From Mesorhizobium sp. M2D.F.Ca.ET.226.01.1.1 (GTDB lineage Bacteria; Pseudomonadota; Alphaproteobacteria; Rhizobiales; Rhizobiaceae), in assembly GCF_004022705.2 (NCBI RefSeq), contig NZ_RZOY02000009.1:248001-312000 (forward strand): a stretch of DNA of 64,000 nucleotides, read 5' to 3'. Below, piece after piece: positions 7,775 to 16,243 of the stretch. The notes below the pieces were generated by a model, which worked only from the letters and a program-made list of their open reading frames with translations, did no database searches and had not been told where the DNA came from. A program made the translations under genes and the position numbers. How positions within the stretch are numbered: the first letter of the stretch is position 1; every line of letters starts with the position of its first letter.

Positions 7775-10054
7775 TCAATTCCCCGCGGTATAGGCCGCGA
7801 TTGCCGCCATATTGACGATGTCGCTGTCCTTTGCGTTGAGTGACACGATCTGCACCGGCTTGTTCAAGCCGACCAGCAGCGGCCCGATGACGGTCGAGCC
7901 GCCGAGCTCCTGCAGCATCTTGGTCGAGATCGAGGCCGAATGGAACGCCGGCATAATCAGCACATTGGCCGGGCCGGTCAGCCGGATGAACGGATATTGC
8001 GCCATGGCGCGCGGGTTCAGCGCCACGTCGGCCGCCATCTCGCCGTCATATTCGAAATCGACGCGGCGCTTGTCGAGGATGCGTACCGCCTCCTGCACGC
8101 GCTCGGAACGCTCGCCCTGCGGATGGCCGAAGGTGGAATAGGCAAGCATGGCAATCCTCGGCTCATAACCCATGCGGCGGGCAAAACCGGCCGCCTCCTC
8201 GGCGATGTCAGCGATCTGCTCGGCGTTCGGCATGTCATGCACGGCGGTGTCGGCGACAAGCACCGTCCTGCCGCGCGCGAGCACGATCGACACGCCGATG
8301 ACGCGGTGTCCGGGCTTGGCGTCGATGATGCGGCGCACGTCGTCGAGCGCCGTCGAATAGTTGCGGGTGACGCCGGTGACGATGCCGTCGGCGTCGCCCA
8401 GCGCCACCATGCAGGCGGCGAAATGGTTGCGGTCGTTGTTGATCAGGCGCTGGCAGTCGCGGAAAAGGAAACCCTTCCGCTGCATGCGCTCGTAGAGATA
8501 GTCGGTGTAGATGCCGTTGCGGCGCGAGAGGCGTGCGTTGATGATCTCGATGCCCTGCTTGTTGAGATCGATGCCGGCATTCCTGGCATTGTCCTTGATG
8601 ACATCGTCACGACCGAGCAGGATCGCGGTGCCGAGCTTCTGGTTCACATAGGAGACGGCGGCGCGCATCACCTGCTCCTCCTCGCCCTCGGCGAAGACGA
8701 TGCGTTTGGGCTGGCGCCGCACGCGGTCGTAGATGCGCTGCAAGGTCGAGGCGATCGGGTCGCGGCGGGCGGACAGTTCCTGCGCATAGCGGTCGAGGTC
8801 GAGGATCGGCTTGCGCGCGACGCCGGATTCCATCGCGGCCTTGGCCACGGCGAGCGGGATCGCCGAGATCAGGCGCGGATCGAACGGCACCGGAATGATG
8901 TAGTTGGGACCGAATTTCGGCCGGTTGCCTTGATAGGCGGCGGCGACGTCGTCCGGCACGTCCTGGCGCGCCAGTTCGGCCAGCGCGCGGGCCGCCGCGA
9001 TCTTCATCTCGTCATTGATGGTGGTGGCGCGCACATCCAGCGCGCCGCGGAAGATGTAGGGGAAGCCCAGCACATTGTTGACCTGGTTCGGATAGTCCGA
9101 GCGGCCGGTCGCCATGATGGCGTCGGTGCGGATTTCGCCGACTTCCTCGGGCGTGATCTCGGGGTCGGGATTGGCCATGGCGAAGATGATCGGGTTCTTG
9201 GCCATCGACTGCACCATGGCAGGCGTCAGCGTGCCTTTGGCGGAAAGGCCGAGGAAGACGTCGGCGCCGTCCAGCGCCTCGGCCAGGCTGCGCGCCTCGG
9301 TCTTGACCGCATGCGCCGACTTCCACTGGTTCATGCCTTCGGTGCGGCCCTGGTAGACAACACCCTTGGTGTCGCACAGGATGACGTTTTCCGGCGCAAA
9401 GCCCATCGCCTTCATCAATTCGATGCAGGCGATGCCGGCCGCACCTGCGCCGTTGCAGACCATCTTCGTGGTCTTCATGTCGCGGCCGGTGATCTCCAGC
9501 GCGTTTATCAGACCGGCGGCGGAGATGATTGCCGTGCCGTGCTGGTCGTCGTGGAAGACCGGGATGTCCATCAATTCGCGCAGGCGCTGCTCGATGATGA
9601 AGCATTCCGGCGCCTTGATGTCCTCGAGATTGATGCCGCCGAAGGACGGCCCGAGGAAACGCACGCAGTTGATGAACTCGTCGGCATCTTCCGTCGCCAC
9701 CTCAAGGTCAATGGAATCGACATCGGCAAAGCGCTTAAAGAGCACCGACTTGCCTTCCATCACCGGCTTTGAGGCCAGCGCGCCGAGATTACCGAGGCCG
9801 AGGATGGCGGTGCCGTTCGAGATGACGGCAACCATGTTGCCGCGCGTCGTATAGTCGAAGGCGCGGCTCGGATCCTCGGCGATGGCGCGCACGGGAACCG
9901 CGACGCCCGGCGAATAGGCGAGGCTCAGATCGCGCTGCGTCGCCATCGGCTTGGTGGCGACGATCTCGAGCTTGCCGGGCCGCCCCATGGCGTGGAATTC
10001 CAACGCCTCCTCGGGACTGACTGAGGGGCCGCTGCTTTCGGTTTTCCTGGCCAT
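7775..10054 (-). CDS. tme: NADP-dependent malic enzyme with phosphotransacetylase-like C-terminal domain
   Basis: The 759-residue enzyme oxidatively decarboxylates malate to pyruvate, supplying pyruvate and NADPH during growth on C4-dicarboxylates. Residues 20-170 are the malic N domain (RDLSLAYSPGVAVP). Residues 175-410 form the NAD(P)-binding domain, with GAGAAGIACIELM. Residues 430-755 resemble phosphate acetyltransferase and are thought to be regulatory. The N-terminal motif EEALEFHAMGRPGKLEI resembles the NADP-specific Tme of Sinorhizobium more than the NAD-specific Dme, so the cofactor is assigned by similarity from memory. The gene is divergent from mutS, the usual rhizobial arrangement. 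Confidence 0.9.
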   Translation of the reverse strand: MARKTESSGPSVSPEEALEFHAMGRPGKLEIVATKPMATQRDLSLAYSPGVAVPVRAIAEDPSRAFDYTTRGNMVAVISNGTAILGLGNLGALASKPVMEGKSVLFKRFADVDSIDLEVATEDADEFINCVRFLGPSFGGINLEDIKAPECFIIEQRLRELMDIPVFHDDQHGTAIISAAGLINALEITGRDMKTTKMVCNGAGAAGIACIELMKAMGFAPENVILCDTKGVVYQGRTEGMNQWKSAHAVKTEARSLAEALDGADVFLGLSAKGTLTPAMVQSMAKNPIIFAMANPDPEITPEEVGEIRTDAIMATGRSDYPNQVNNVLGFPYIFRGALDVRATTINDEMKIAAARALAELARQDVPDDVAAAYQGNRPKFGPNYIIPVPFDPRLISAIPLAVAKAAMESGVARKPILDLDRYAQELSARRDPIASTLQRIYDRVRRQPKRIVFAEGEEEQVMRAAVSYVNQKLGTAILLGRDDVIKDNARNAGIDLNKQGIEIINARLSRRNGIYTDYLYERMQRKGFLFRDCQRLINNDRNHFAACMVALGDADGIVTGVTRNYSTALDDVRRIIDAKPGHRVIGVSIVLARGRTVLVADTAVHDMPNAEQIADIAEEAAGFARRMGYEPRIAMLAYSTFGHPQGERSERVQEAVRILDKRRVDFEYDGEMAADVALNPRAMAQYPFIRLTGPANVLIMPAFHSASISTKMLQELGGSTVIGPLLVGLNKPVQIVSLNAKDSDIVNMAAIAAYTAGN

Positions 10055-10293
10055 GATGCTTTGATTTCCTCGCCTTGCACGGCACCGCTTGAATGGATGC
10101 TTTCTTTTGGAATTTCAGGACTAAGGCTACAGGCGGCAGCTGTAAACCGGCAAGCCCGGCAAAGCTCATTCAATGCGGGTCCGGCGGCCCTGCTTGGCGC
10201 CGCGACGGCATCTGGCAGCAGCACTGCCGGCTTTCCCCTGCTTTTCGAGCGGCCGGCATTAAACCCGGCTGGCCGATCTGCTAGCGTCCCGGC

Positions 10294-13029
10294 ATGAATA
10301 TGCACATGCCGACCGATACCGACGTCCAGGAGGCGACGACGCCTGCGCCCGCCACGGGCGTCACGCCGATGATGGAGCAATTCATCGAGATCAAGGCGGC
10401 GAATCCGGATTCGCTCCTGTTCTATCGCATGGGCGATTTCTACGAGCTGTTCTTCGACGACGCGGAGAAGGCCAGCCAGGCGCTCGGCATCGTCTTGACC
10501 AAGCGCGGCAAGCACCAGGGCCACGACATCCCGATGTGCGGCGTGCCGGTGCATGCGGCGGACGACTATCTGCAGAAGCTGATCGCGCAGGGTTTTCGTG
10601 TTGCCGTGTGCGAGCAGATCGAGGATCCCGCCGAAGCCAAGAAACGCGGCTCCAAATCCGTGGTGCGGCGCGACGTGGTGCGGCTGGTCACGCCCGGCAC
10701 CATCACCGAGGACAAGCTGCTCGCGCCCTCGGAATCGAGTTTCCTGATGGCGCTTGGCCGCGTGAAAGGCGGCGGCGCGGCCAGTCAAGCGAACTTCGCT
10801 CTGGCCTGGATCGACATTTCGACCGGCGCATTCCGCGTCGCCGAGACAAGTGCCGAGCGGCTGCTTGCCGACATCTTCCGTGTCGACCCGCGCGAGCTGA
10901 TCGTCGCCGAGCCGGTTTTCCACGATCCGGAGCTCAGGCCCGTATTCGATGTGCTCGGCCGCGTCGCCAACCCGCAGCCGCCTTCGCTGTTCGATTCGGC
11001 TTCGGCCACAAGCCGCATCGCGCGCTTCTTCGAGGTGGCCACACCGGACAGTTTCGGCACCTTTTCGCGCGCCGAGCTGTCGGCGATCTCCGGCGCCATC
11101 GCCTATGTCGAGAAGACGCAGAAAGCAGAACGCCCGCCTTTGTCACGCCCCGAGCGCGAGGAGCAGGGCTCGACGCTGTTCATCGATCCAGCGACGCGCG
11201 CCAATCTGGAATTGCTGCGCACGCTGTCGGGCAGCCGCGACGGCTCGCTGTTCAAGGCGATCGACCGCACGGTGACGGGCGGCGGCGCGCGATTGCTGGC
11301 AGATCGGCTGATGGCGCCGCTGACCGATCCGGCGGCGATCGCGGCAAGGCTGGATTCGGTCTCGTTCTTCCGTTCCGAGACGCGGCTCTGCCAGGGGTTG
11401 CGGACGAGCCTCAAAAGCGTCGCCGATATGCCAAGGGCGCTGTCCAGGCTGGCACTCAACCGCGGCGGGCCGCGCGATCTGGGGGCGCTGCGTGCCGGCT
11501 TCGAGGCGGCGGGCGCGATCGCCGAACTGTTCGCGGCGGCCACCCTGCCTGCCGAACTCGCTGCAGCATTGGCGGCTATCAATGCCTTGCCCGAGGCGCT
11601 TGCCAGCCATCTCAGCGAAGCGCTCGACAACGAGCTGCCGCTGATCAGGCGCGACGGTGGCTTCGTGCGCCCCGGCTATCACGCCGAGCTCGACGAGATG
11701 CGGGCGCTGCGCGACGAGTCGCGAAAGGTGATCGCCGGGCTGGAGCGCTCCCTGATCGAGGAGACCGGCATCCGCTCGTTGAAGATCCGGCACAACAATG
11801 TGCTCGGCTATTATATCGAGGTGACGGCCAACCATCACTCGATCATGACCGGCAGCGACGCCGCCAAGGCGCGCTTCATCCATCGCCAGACCATGGCCAA
11901 TGCCATGCGCTTCACGACGACGGAACTGGCGGAGCTGGAATCGAAGATCGCCAACGCCGCCGACAAGGCGCTCGGCATCGAGCTCGCCGCTTTCGATCGG
12001 CTGACGGCGGAAGTGGTGGGTGCGGCGGACAGCATCCGCGCCGGGGCCGAGGCGCTTGCCCTGCTCGACGTCTCGGCGGCATTGGCGCTGCTTTCCGAAA
12101 GCGAAAGCTGGTGCCGACCCCTGGTGGACTCCAGTCTTGCCTTCGAAATAGCCGGCGGGCGTCACCCGGTGGTGGAACAGGCGCTGCGGCGCTCGGGCGA
12201 AGGCCCGTTCGTCGCCAATGATTGCGACCTGTCGCCGGAGGGAGGCGCAAAGGCCGGCGCCATATGGCTGCTCACCGGCCCGAACATGGGCGGTAAGTCG
12301 ACCTTCCTCAGGCAGAACGCTCTGATCGCCATCCTTGCCCAGACCGGTTCCTTCGTGCCGGCCCAAAGCGCCCATATCGGCGTCGTCGACCGGCTGTTCT
12401 CGCGCGTCGGCGCCTCCGACGATCTGGCGCGCGGACGTTCGACCTTCATGGTCGAGATGGTCGAGACGGCGGCGATCCTCAACCAGGCGGGCGAGCGGGC
12501 GCTGGTGATCCTTGATGAGATCGGCCGCGGCACCGCGACTTTCGACGGATTGTCGATCGCTTGGGCGGCGGTGGAATATCTGCATGAGAAGAACCGCTGC
12601 CGGGCAATCTTCGCCACGCATTTCCACGAGATGACGGCGCTTGCCGGCAAGCTGCCCCGGCTCTCCAACGTCACCATGCGGGTCAAGGAATGGGAAGGCG
12701 ACGTCGTCTTCCTGCACGAGGTCGGCAAGGGTGCCGCCGACCGCTCCTACGGCGTTCAGGTGGCGCGGCTGGCCGGCCTTCCGGAAGCGGTGGTCGCGCG
12801 CGCCAAGGAAGTTCTGCATCAGTTGGAAGAAGGCGAGGTTTCCGGCAAAACCAACCGGCTGGTCGATGACCTGCCGCTGTTTTCGGTGGCCGTGAAGCGG
12901 GAAACGCCGAAGCCGGTGAAGAGCGACGCGTTGGGCGAGGCGCTCGGCGCGATCAATCCGGACGAGATGACGCCGAGGGAGGCGCTGGAAGCGCTCTACC
13001 GGCTGAAGGGGCTAGCGACAAAGCAATAG
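10294..13029 (+). CDS. mutS: DNA mismatch repair protein MutS
   Basis: The 911-residue mismatch-recognition ATPase starts post-replicative repair together with MutL. The mismatch-wedge Phe-x-Glu lies in GDFYELFFDD (about residues 47-56), the Walker A motif in GPNMGGKSTFLRQ (about 662) and Walker B in VILDEIGRGTATFDG (about 738). The C-terminal dimerisation tail, ending ALYRLKGLATKQ, is complete. Length and domain order are normal. A diverged copy of the last 121 bases recurs at 15053-15173. The ATG at 10294 gives the expected short N-terminal extension. Confidence 0.98.
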   Translation: MNMHMPTDTDVQEATTPAPATGVTPMMEQFIEIKAANPDSLLFYRMGDFYELFFDDAEKASQALGIVLTKRGKHQGHDIPMCGVPVHAADDYLQKLIAQGFRVAVCEQIEDPAEAKKRGSKSVVRRDVVRLVTPGTITEDKLLAPSESSFLMALGRVKGGGAASQANFALAWIDISTGAFRVAETSAERLLADIFRVDPRELIVAEPVFHDPELRPVFDVLGRVANPQPPSLFDSASATSRIARFFEVATPDSFGTFSRAELSAISGAIAYVEKTQKAERPPLSRPEREEQGSTLFIDPATRANLELLRTLSGSRDGSLFKAIDRTVTGGGARLLADRLMAPLTDPAAIAARLDSVSFFRSETRLCQGLRTSLKSVADMPRALSRLALNRGGPRDLGALRAGFEAAGAIAELFAAATLPAELAAALAAINALPEALASHLSEALDNELPLIRRDGGFVRPGYHAELDEMRALRDESRKVIAGLERSLIEETGIRSLKIRHNNVLGYYIEVTANHHSIMTGSDAAKARFIHRQTMANAMRFTTTELAELESKIANAADKALGIELAAFDRLTAEVVGAADSIRAGAEALALLDVSAALALLSESESWCRPLVDSSLAFEIAGGRHPVVEQALRRSGEGPFVANDCDLSPEGGAKAGAIWLLTGPNMGGKSTFLRQNALIAILAQTGSFVPAQSAHIGVVDRLFSRVGASDDLARGRSTFMVEMVETAAILNQAGERALVILDEIGRGTATFDGLSIAWAAVEYLHEKNRCRAIFATHFHEMTALAGKLPRLSNVTMRVKEWEGDVVFLHEVGKGAADRSYGVQVARLAGLPEAVVARAKEVLHQLEEGEVSGKTNRLVDDLPLFSVAVKRETPKPVKSDALGEALGAINPDEMTPREALEALYRLKGLATKQ

Positions 13030-13043
13030 AACCAGACATGTCC

Positions 13044-13070
13044 TTGACTCATTGTACCGTTCGGTACAAT
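13044..13070 (+). promoter_or_regulatory. Promoter with overlapping palindromic operator for the TetR unit
   Basis: The perfect inverted repeat ATTGTACCG-TT-CGGTACAAT (13051-13070) is the size and shape of a TetR-family operator. TTGACT at 13044-13049 and TACAAT at 13065-13070 can serve as -35 and -10 with a short 15-base spacer, so a bound repressor would occlude the promoter. The downstream unit encodes a TetR protein, which suggests autoregulation. Confidence 0.7.
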
Positions 13071-13104
13071 GTCGGTTCCACAATCGAAACCGACAGGAGA
13101 TCTC

Positions 13105-13569
13105 ATGAGCCGTCCGCCATTGCCGCCCTTCACGGCCGAAACTGCGGCGCAAAAGGCGCGCCTTGCGGAGGATGCCTGGAACAGCCGCGACCCTGAACGG
13201 GTTTCGCTCGCCTATACCGAGGACAGCATCTGGCGGAACCGGGCCGAATTCGTCTCCGGCCGCAGCGAGATCGTCGGTTTCCTCAAGCGCAAATGGGCAC
13301 GCGAGCTGGACTACCGCCTGATCAAGGAGGTCTGGACCTGGAACGGCAACCGCATCGCCGTGCGCTTCGCCTATGAATGGCGCGACGACAGCGGCCACTG
13401 GTTCCGCTCCTATGGCAACGAGAACTGGGAGTTCGACGAAGGCGGGCTGATGCGGCGCCGGGTCGCCAGCATCAACGACCTGCCTATCGCCGAGAGCGAG
13501 CGGAAATATCATTGGCCGCTCGGCCGCCGGCCGGACGATCATCCCGGCCTTTCCGAACTCGGACTCTAA
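13105..13569 (+). CDS. NTF2-like protein (DUF1348 family)
   Basis: The 154-residue protein has the small alpha+beta cone fold of SnoaL/NTF2-like proteins. It shows AEDAWNSRDPERVSLAYTED near the start, then WRNRAEF, RKWARELDYRL and YEWRDDSGHWFRSYGNENW. Members of this group are common in soil bacteria and have no established reaction. ATG 13105 follows AGGAGA by four bases. It is the first gene of a two-gene unit with the TetR regulator (four-base gap) behind a palindromic operator, so it is probably derepressed by some small effector. Confidence 0.8.
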   Translation: MSRPPLPPFTAETAAQKARLAEDAWNSRDPERVSLAYTEDSIWRNRAEFVSGRSEIVGFLKRKWARELDYRLIKEVWTWNGNRIAVRFAYEWRDDSGHWFRSYGNENWEFDEGGLMRRRVASINDLPIAESERKYHWPLGRRPDDHPGLSELGL

Positions 13570-13573
13570 GCCG

Positions 13574-14143
13574 GTGCGGCGCATCGCTCCGGATCGCGAC
13601 CAGTTGCTTGGCATCGTTGCGGAGGTTTTCCGCGAGCATGGCTATGAGGGCGCCAGCCTGGCCCTGATCGGCGGAGCGACGGGGCTGGGCAAAGGCAGCC
13701 TCTACCACTTCTTTCCCGGCGGCAAGGAAGAGATGGCGAGAACCGTCATTGTCCATATCGACGGCTGGTTCGAGGACAATGTCTTTGCGCCACTACGCGA
13801 CAGTACCGATCCGTCGGCCGGGATCGAGCAAATGCTCGAGGCGACGGACAGCTATTTCCGCTCGGGACGGCGCGTTTGCCTTATCGGCGCCTTCGCGCTG
13901 GATGAATCGCGCGATCTCTTCGCCGGCCAGATTAGGGACTATTTCGGCCGCTGGGTCACGCATCTCACCGATGCGCTGGCGCGATCCGGGCACAAGCCGG
14001 GCGAGGCCGGCGAGCTTGCCGAGGAAGCCGTCGCCGCCATCCAGGGCGCCCTCACGCTCGCCCGCGCCGCCAACGACCTCGAGGTGTTTTCAAGGGCCTT
14101 GCGGCGATTGCGGATGCGGCTTGGGCTGCCGGCAAAGATTTAG
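13574..14143 (+). CDS. TetR/AcrR-family transcriptional regulator
   Basis: The 189-residue repressor has an N-terminal HTH (residues 5-50: LLGIVAEVFREHGYEG followed by GLGKGSLYHFFPGGKEEM, the usual TetR helix-3 signature). Its C-terminal ligand-binding domain is variable, with the TetR_C-like segment CLIGAFALDESRDLF. The GTG start lies four bases after the DUF1348 stop, so both are translated from one message. It most likely binds the 20-bp palindrome upstream of the unit and represses itself. The ligand is unknown. Confidence 0.85.
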   Translation: MRRIAPDRDQLLGIVAEVFREHGYEGASLALIGGATGLGKGSLYHFFPGGKEEMARTVIVHIDGWFEDNVFAPLRDSTDPSAGIEQMLEATDSYFRSGRRVCLIGAFALDESRDLFAGQIRDYFGRWVTHLTDALARSGHKPGEAGELAEEAVAAIQGALTLARAANDLEVFSRALRRLRMRLGLPAKI

Positions 14144-14151
14144 CCCGGTTC

Positions 14152-14985
14152 CTACAACGGTTCGAAGCGGAAGCCTGTTTCGCCTCGCAAGATCCGGCCG
14201 ACACCTGGTGAATCGAGATGCGCTCCGGCAACGCACCAGGCATTGTCGGCGGCAAGCGCAAGAATGCGCAACCGGGTTGCCCGCGCCTGCTCCTGGTCGG
14301 CGTCGAACTCCCAGGCGACCTCCGGCCGCTCGAACTGGAGCGACGGCACATGGACGAGGTCGCCCCAGACCAGCAATGTTTCGCCGCCGCTCGTGACGCG
14401 AAAGCATGTGTGACCGATTTCGTGGCCCGTCGCCGCGACAGCATCGATATTCGCGCTCAGGCGCTGCCCAGGGTCCAACGGTTCTGCTCGATCATGGAAG
14501 CGGCTCAACCTCGCTACCGACCGGAACATGTCGAGCTCGGCTCGAGGGACAAGCAGGCGAGAGAGTTGCGGAAAGCCGTCCTTCCCATCCGGACGGACGA
14601 GCCCGTGAATATGGTCGAGATGGGTGTGGGTGAACGCAACCGTCCGAATCCGGTCGATGGCGATCATCGCCTCGCTCAGAGCCTGCGGCAGGTACCCCAT
14701 TGTCGGGTGCCAGGCGTTCGAGGACCCCGTGTCGATCAGCGTGATTTCATGGCCGTCGTCGATGGCAAAGGCGTTGACCGACAATCGAAGCGCGCCGTCA
14801 AAGAGCGGCAGCTGCGCCGGGAGATCGTCGCCGAAGGGCTCGTCTCCCGGATGGCGCAGGCGCCGGATCGGCATGTCGACATAACCGTCGCGCAGCGAAG
14901 TGACGGTCAAGTCGCCTATTTTATAAGTCGTATGATGAGGTCCGGCTGAAATTCGTTCCAATGCCTGCTCCCGGCTAAGTCGCAA
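14152..14985 (-). CDS. Metallo-beta-lactamase-fold hydrolase
   Basis: The 277-residue protein has the dinuclear zinc site of the MBL fold. The signature is THTHLDHIHG, with further ligands in ATGHEIGHT and WGDLVH and a late GAHLDSPG. The sequence resembles the quorum-quenching lactonase and AttM-like branch as well as general MBL hydrolases, so the substrate is not settled. There is no signal peptide, so it is cytoplasmic. It converges on the TetR gene. Just upstream of its start are the remnants of two other gene ends (14998-15173). Confidence 0.85.
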   Translation of the reverse strand: MRLSREQALERISAGPHHTTYKIGDLTVTSLRDGYVDMPIRRLRHPGDEPFGDDLPAQLPLFDGALRLSVNAFAIDDGHEITLIDTGSSNAWHPTMGYLPQALSEAMIAIDRIRTVAFTHTHLDHIHGLVRPDGKDGFPQLSRLLVPRAELDMFRSVARLSRFHDRAEPLDPGQRLSANIDAVAATGHEIGHTCFRVTSGGETLLVWGDLVHVPSLQFERPEVAWEFDADQEQARATRLRILALAADNAWCVAGAHLDSPGVGRILRGETGFRFEPL

Positions 14986-14997
14986 AATTCGCGGCGA

Positions 14998-15039
14998 CTA
15001 TATCATCTCCAGCCCACGCTCGTGCGTCGGCGGCGGGAA
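14998..15039 (-). pseudogene. Remnant of an aldo/keto reductase 3' end
   Basis: Bases 15002-15039 align without gaps to 16248-16285, the 3' end of the aldo/keto reductase gene, with four mismatches. On the minus strand it still reads FPPPTHERGLEMI and a stop, compared with FPPPTRKRGLEMI in the intact gene. Nothing else of the gene is present here. It ends at the shared word GCGGGAA next to the mutS remnant. Confidence 0.8.
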
Positions 15040-15052
15040 ATCACAAGGCGCT

Positions 15053-15173
15053 GAAGCCGGTGAAGAGCGATGCGCTGGGCGAGGCACTCGGCACGATCAA
15101 CCCAGACGAGATGACGCCGAGGGAAGCGCTGGAGGCGCTGTACAGGCCAAAGGGGCCGACGGCCAAACCCTGA
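15053..15173 (+). pseudogene. Remnant of a mutS 3' end
   Basis: These 121 bases align without gaps to the last 121 bases of mutS (12909-13029), roughly four-fifths identical by eye. The reading frame is intact to its own TGA and encodes KPVKSDALGEALGTINPDEM followed by TPREALEALYRPKG. Most differences in the first 90 bases are synonymous. That suggests the copy diverged while still part of a functional mutS, perhaps in another strain, rather than decaying in place. Confidence 0.85.
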
Positions 15174-15212
15174 CGTCAGCCCGATTGAAGTCGCGACTGC
15201 TCACGCAAATGC

Positions 15213-15599
15213 TCAGGAGAGCTGGACTTGCCCCCGCTGGGACCACGCGATGGCTGCGAGAATCGCGGCCATCACCACAGTGTGTATCCAGTCCTGATGC
15301 AGGACCAGGATTTGGGCGAAGAACGCGCCCACGCAGACCACCGTCAGTAGGGCCGCGCCGAAGAAGGTCGTTCTCGGCACGAGGAGAAGGATGGCGCCGC
15401 CGATCTCCAGGATCGCTGTGAAATAGCGGAACCACTGTCCCAATCCGACGGCGTCAAATTCGGCGACCATTGGCGGTGGCCCGTAGAGCTTCATCGCTGC
15501 GGCGCCGAAAAATGCGACAGCAAAGACAATCTTCAGCGCCCAGAAGGCGATCGGTTTCCACCGGGTCGCGTCCGAAGAGGCGGATGCAGGCAGTGACAT
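15213..15599 (-). CDS. DoxX-like integral membrane protein
   Basis: The 128-residue protein has four transmembrane helices of the DoxX/DoxD-like family. It shows AVAFFGAAAMKLYG early on (the helix-1 glycine/lysine motif) and YFTAILEIGGAILLL in helix 2. Such proteins are often found next to redox-sensing or HxlR regulators and are thought to support membrane redox balance, but no reaction is proven. It is divergent from the HxlR regulator gene with a gap of about 86 bases, so the regulator probably controls it. Confidence 0.85.
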   Translation of the reverse strand: MSLPASASSDATRWKPIAFWALKIVFAVAFFGAAAMKLYGPPPMVAEFDAVGLGQWFRYFTAILEIGGAILLLVPRTTFFGAALLTVVCVGAFFAQILVLHQDWIHTVVMAAILAAIAWSQRGQVQLS

Positions 15600-15685
15600 T
15601 GACTATTCCCGTGTCAATTTGAGATGCTGGTGATATTGTGAGTGCTGCATCGAATGTGCAAGTAGGATGGATTATCTGGTATAGT

Positions 15686-16060
15686 ATGGAAAATATGACT
15701 AATGATCCGGAGTGCGAAAGCGCGGCCGCCGCGCTCCATGAGCCACCGCCGGAAATCGACGCCACGCTCGCCGTGCTCGGGGGCAAGTGGAAGATCCTCA
15801 TCCTCTGGCAGCTGACCAAGCGGCCTTGCCGGTTCAACGAATTGCGTCGGGCGATCGCCGGCGTCAGCCAGCACATGCTGACAACGCATCTGCGCGAATT
15901 GGAAAGCCAGGGTATTGTCAGCCGCAAGGTGTTCGCCGAAGTGCCGCCGCGGGTGGAATACGCGCTGACCGACCATGGAAGGACGCTGGACACGGTGATC
16001 CGCACGCTGGCGAAATGGGGCAGAACGCATCTCGCGCGCAGCTCGAGCGAAAAACCATAG
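15686..16060 (+). CDS. HxlR-family transcriptional regulator
   Basis: The protein of about 124 residues has the winged-helix HxlR fold. The core motif is LGGKWKILILWQL, then RFNELRRAIAGVSQHMLTTHL and the wing PPRVEYALTDHGRTL. These proteins bind DNA as dimers and respond to oxidants, aldehydes or metals. Three in-frame starts exist (15638, 15686, 15695). ATG 15686 is preferred because family members usually carry only a short N-terminal tail. It is divergent from doxX. Its TAG stop at 16058-16060 is the first three bases of a palindromic repeat. Confidence 0.85.
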   Translation: MENMTNDPECESAAAALHEPPPEIDATLAVLGGKWKILILWQLTKRPCRFNELRRAIAGVSQHMLTTHLRELESQGIVSRKVFAEVPPRVEYALTDHGRTLDTVIRTLAKWGRTHLARSSSEKP

Positions 16061-16159
16061 AGCGTTTCATCGTTTCACGGAAACGGCGAACCGCTCTATC
16101 TCTTTGTTTCTACGCAATTCCGGACGGAAAACCGCTCACACCTTTCCTGAAATTGCTCC
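16058..16159. repeat. 105-bp palindromic repeat, family 1, copy 1
   Basis: The element runs from TAGAGCG at 16058 to ATTGCTCC at 16159. It contains the conserved core GTTTCTACGCAATTCCGGAC and a small inner palindrome around GTTTCACGGAAAC. It supplies the stop codon of the HxlR gene. The rest of the 16061-16243 gap holds nothing else that I recognise. Confidence 0.9.
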
Positions 16160-16243
16160 GGGCCGGAAGCGGAACCCAAACCGTGCCAATCTCAGAGCCA
16201 AGCGGGTCACGATCATGGAAGACTTGGAGCGGTCTGGTCCGCC

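Noticed and set aside
7940..9772. 610-codon open frame on the plus strand
   Set aside because: Antisense shadow of the malic enzyme gene with biased composition and no recognisable motif.
11143..12819. 558-codon open frame on the minus strand
   Set aside because: Antisense to mutS, no domain, composition typical of a shadow frame.
14152..14985. Quorum-quenching N-acyl-homoserine lactonase
   Set aside because: The HxHxDH motif is shared by the whole MBL fold and nothing else here supports the specific lactonase assignment.
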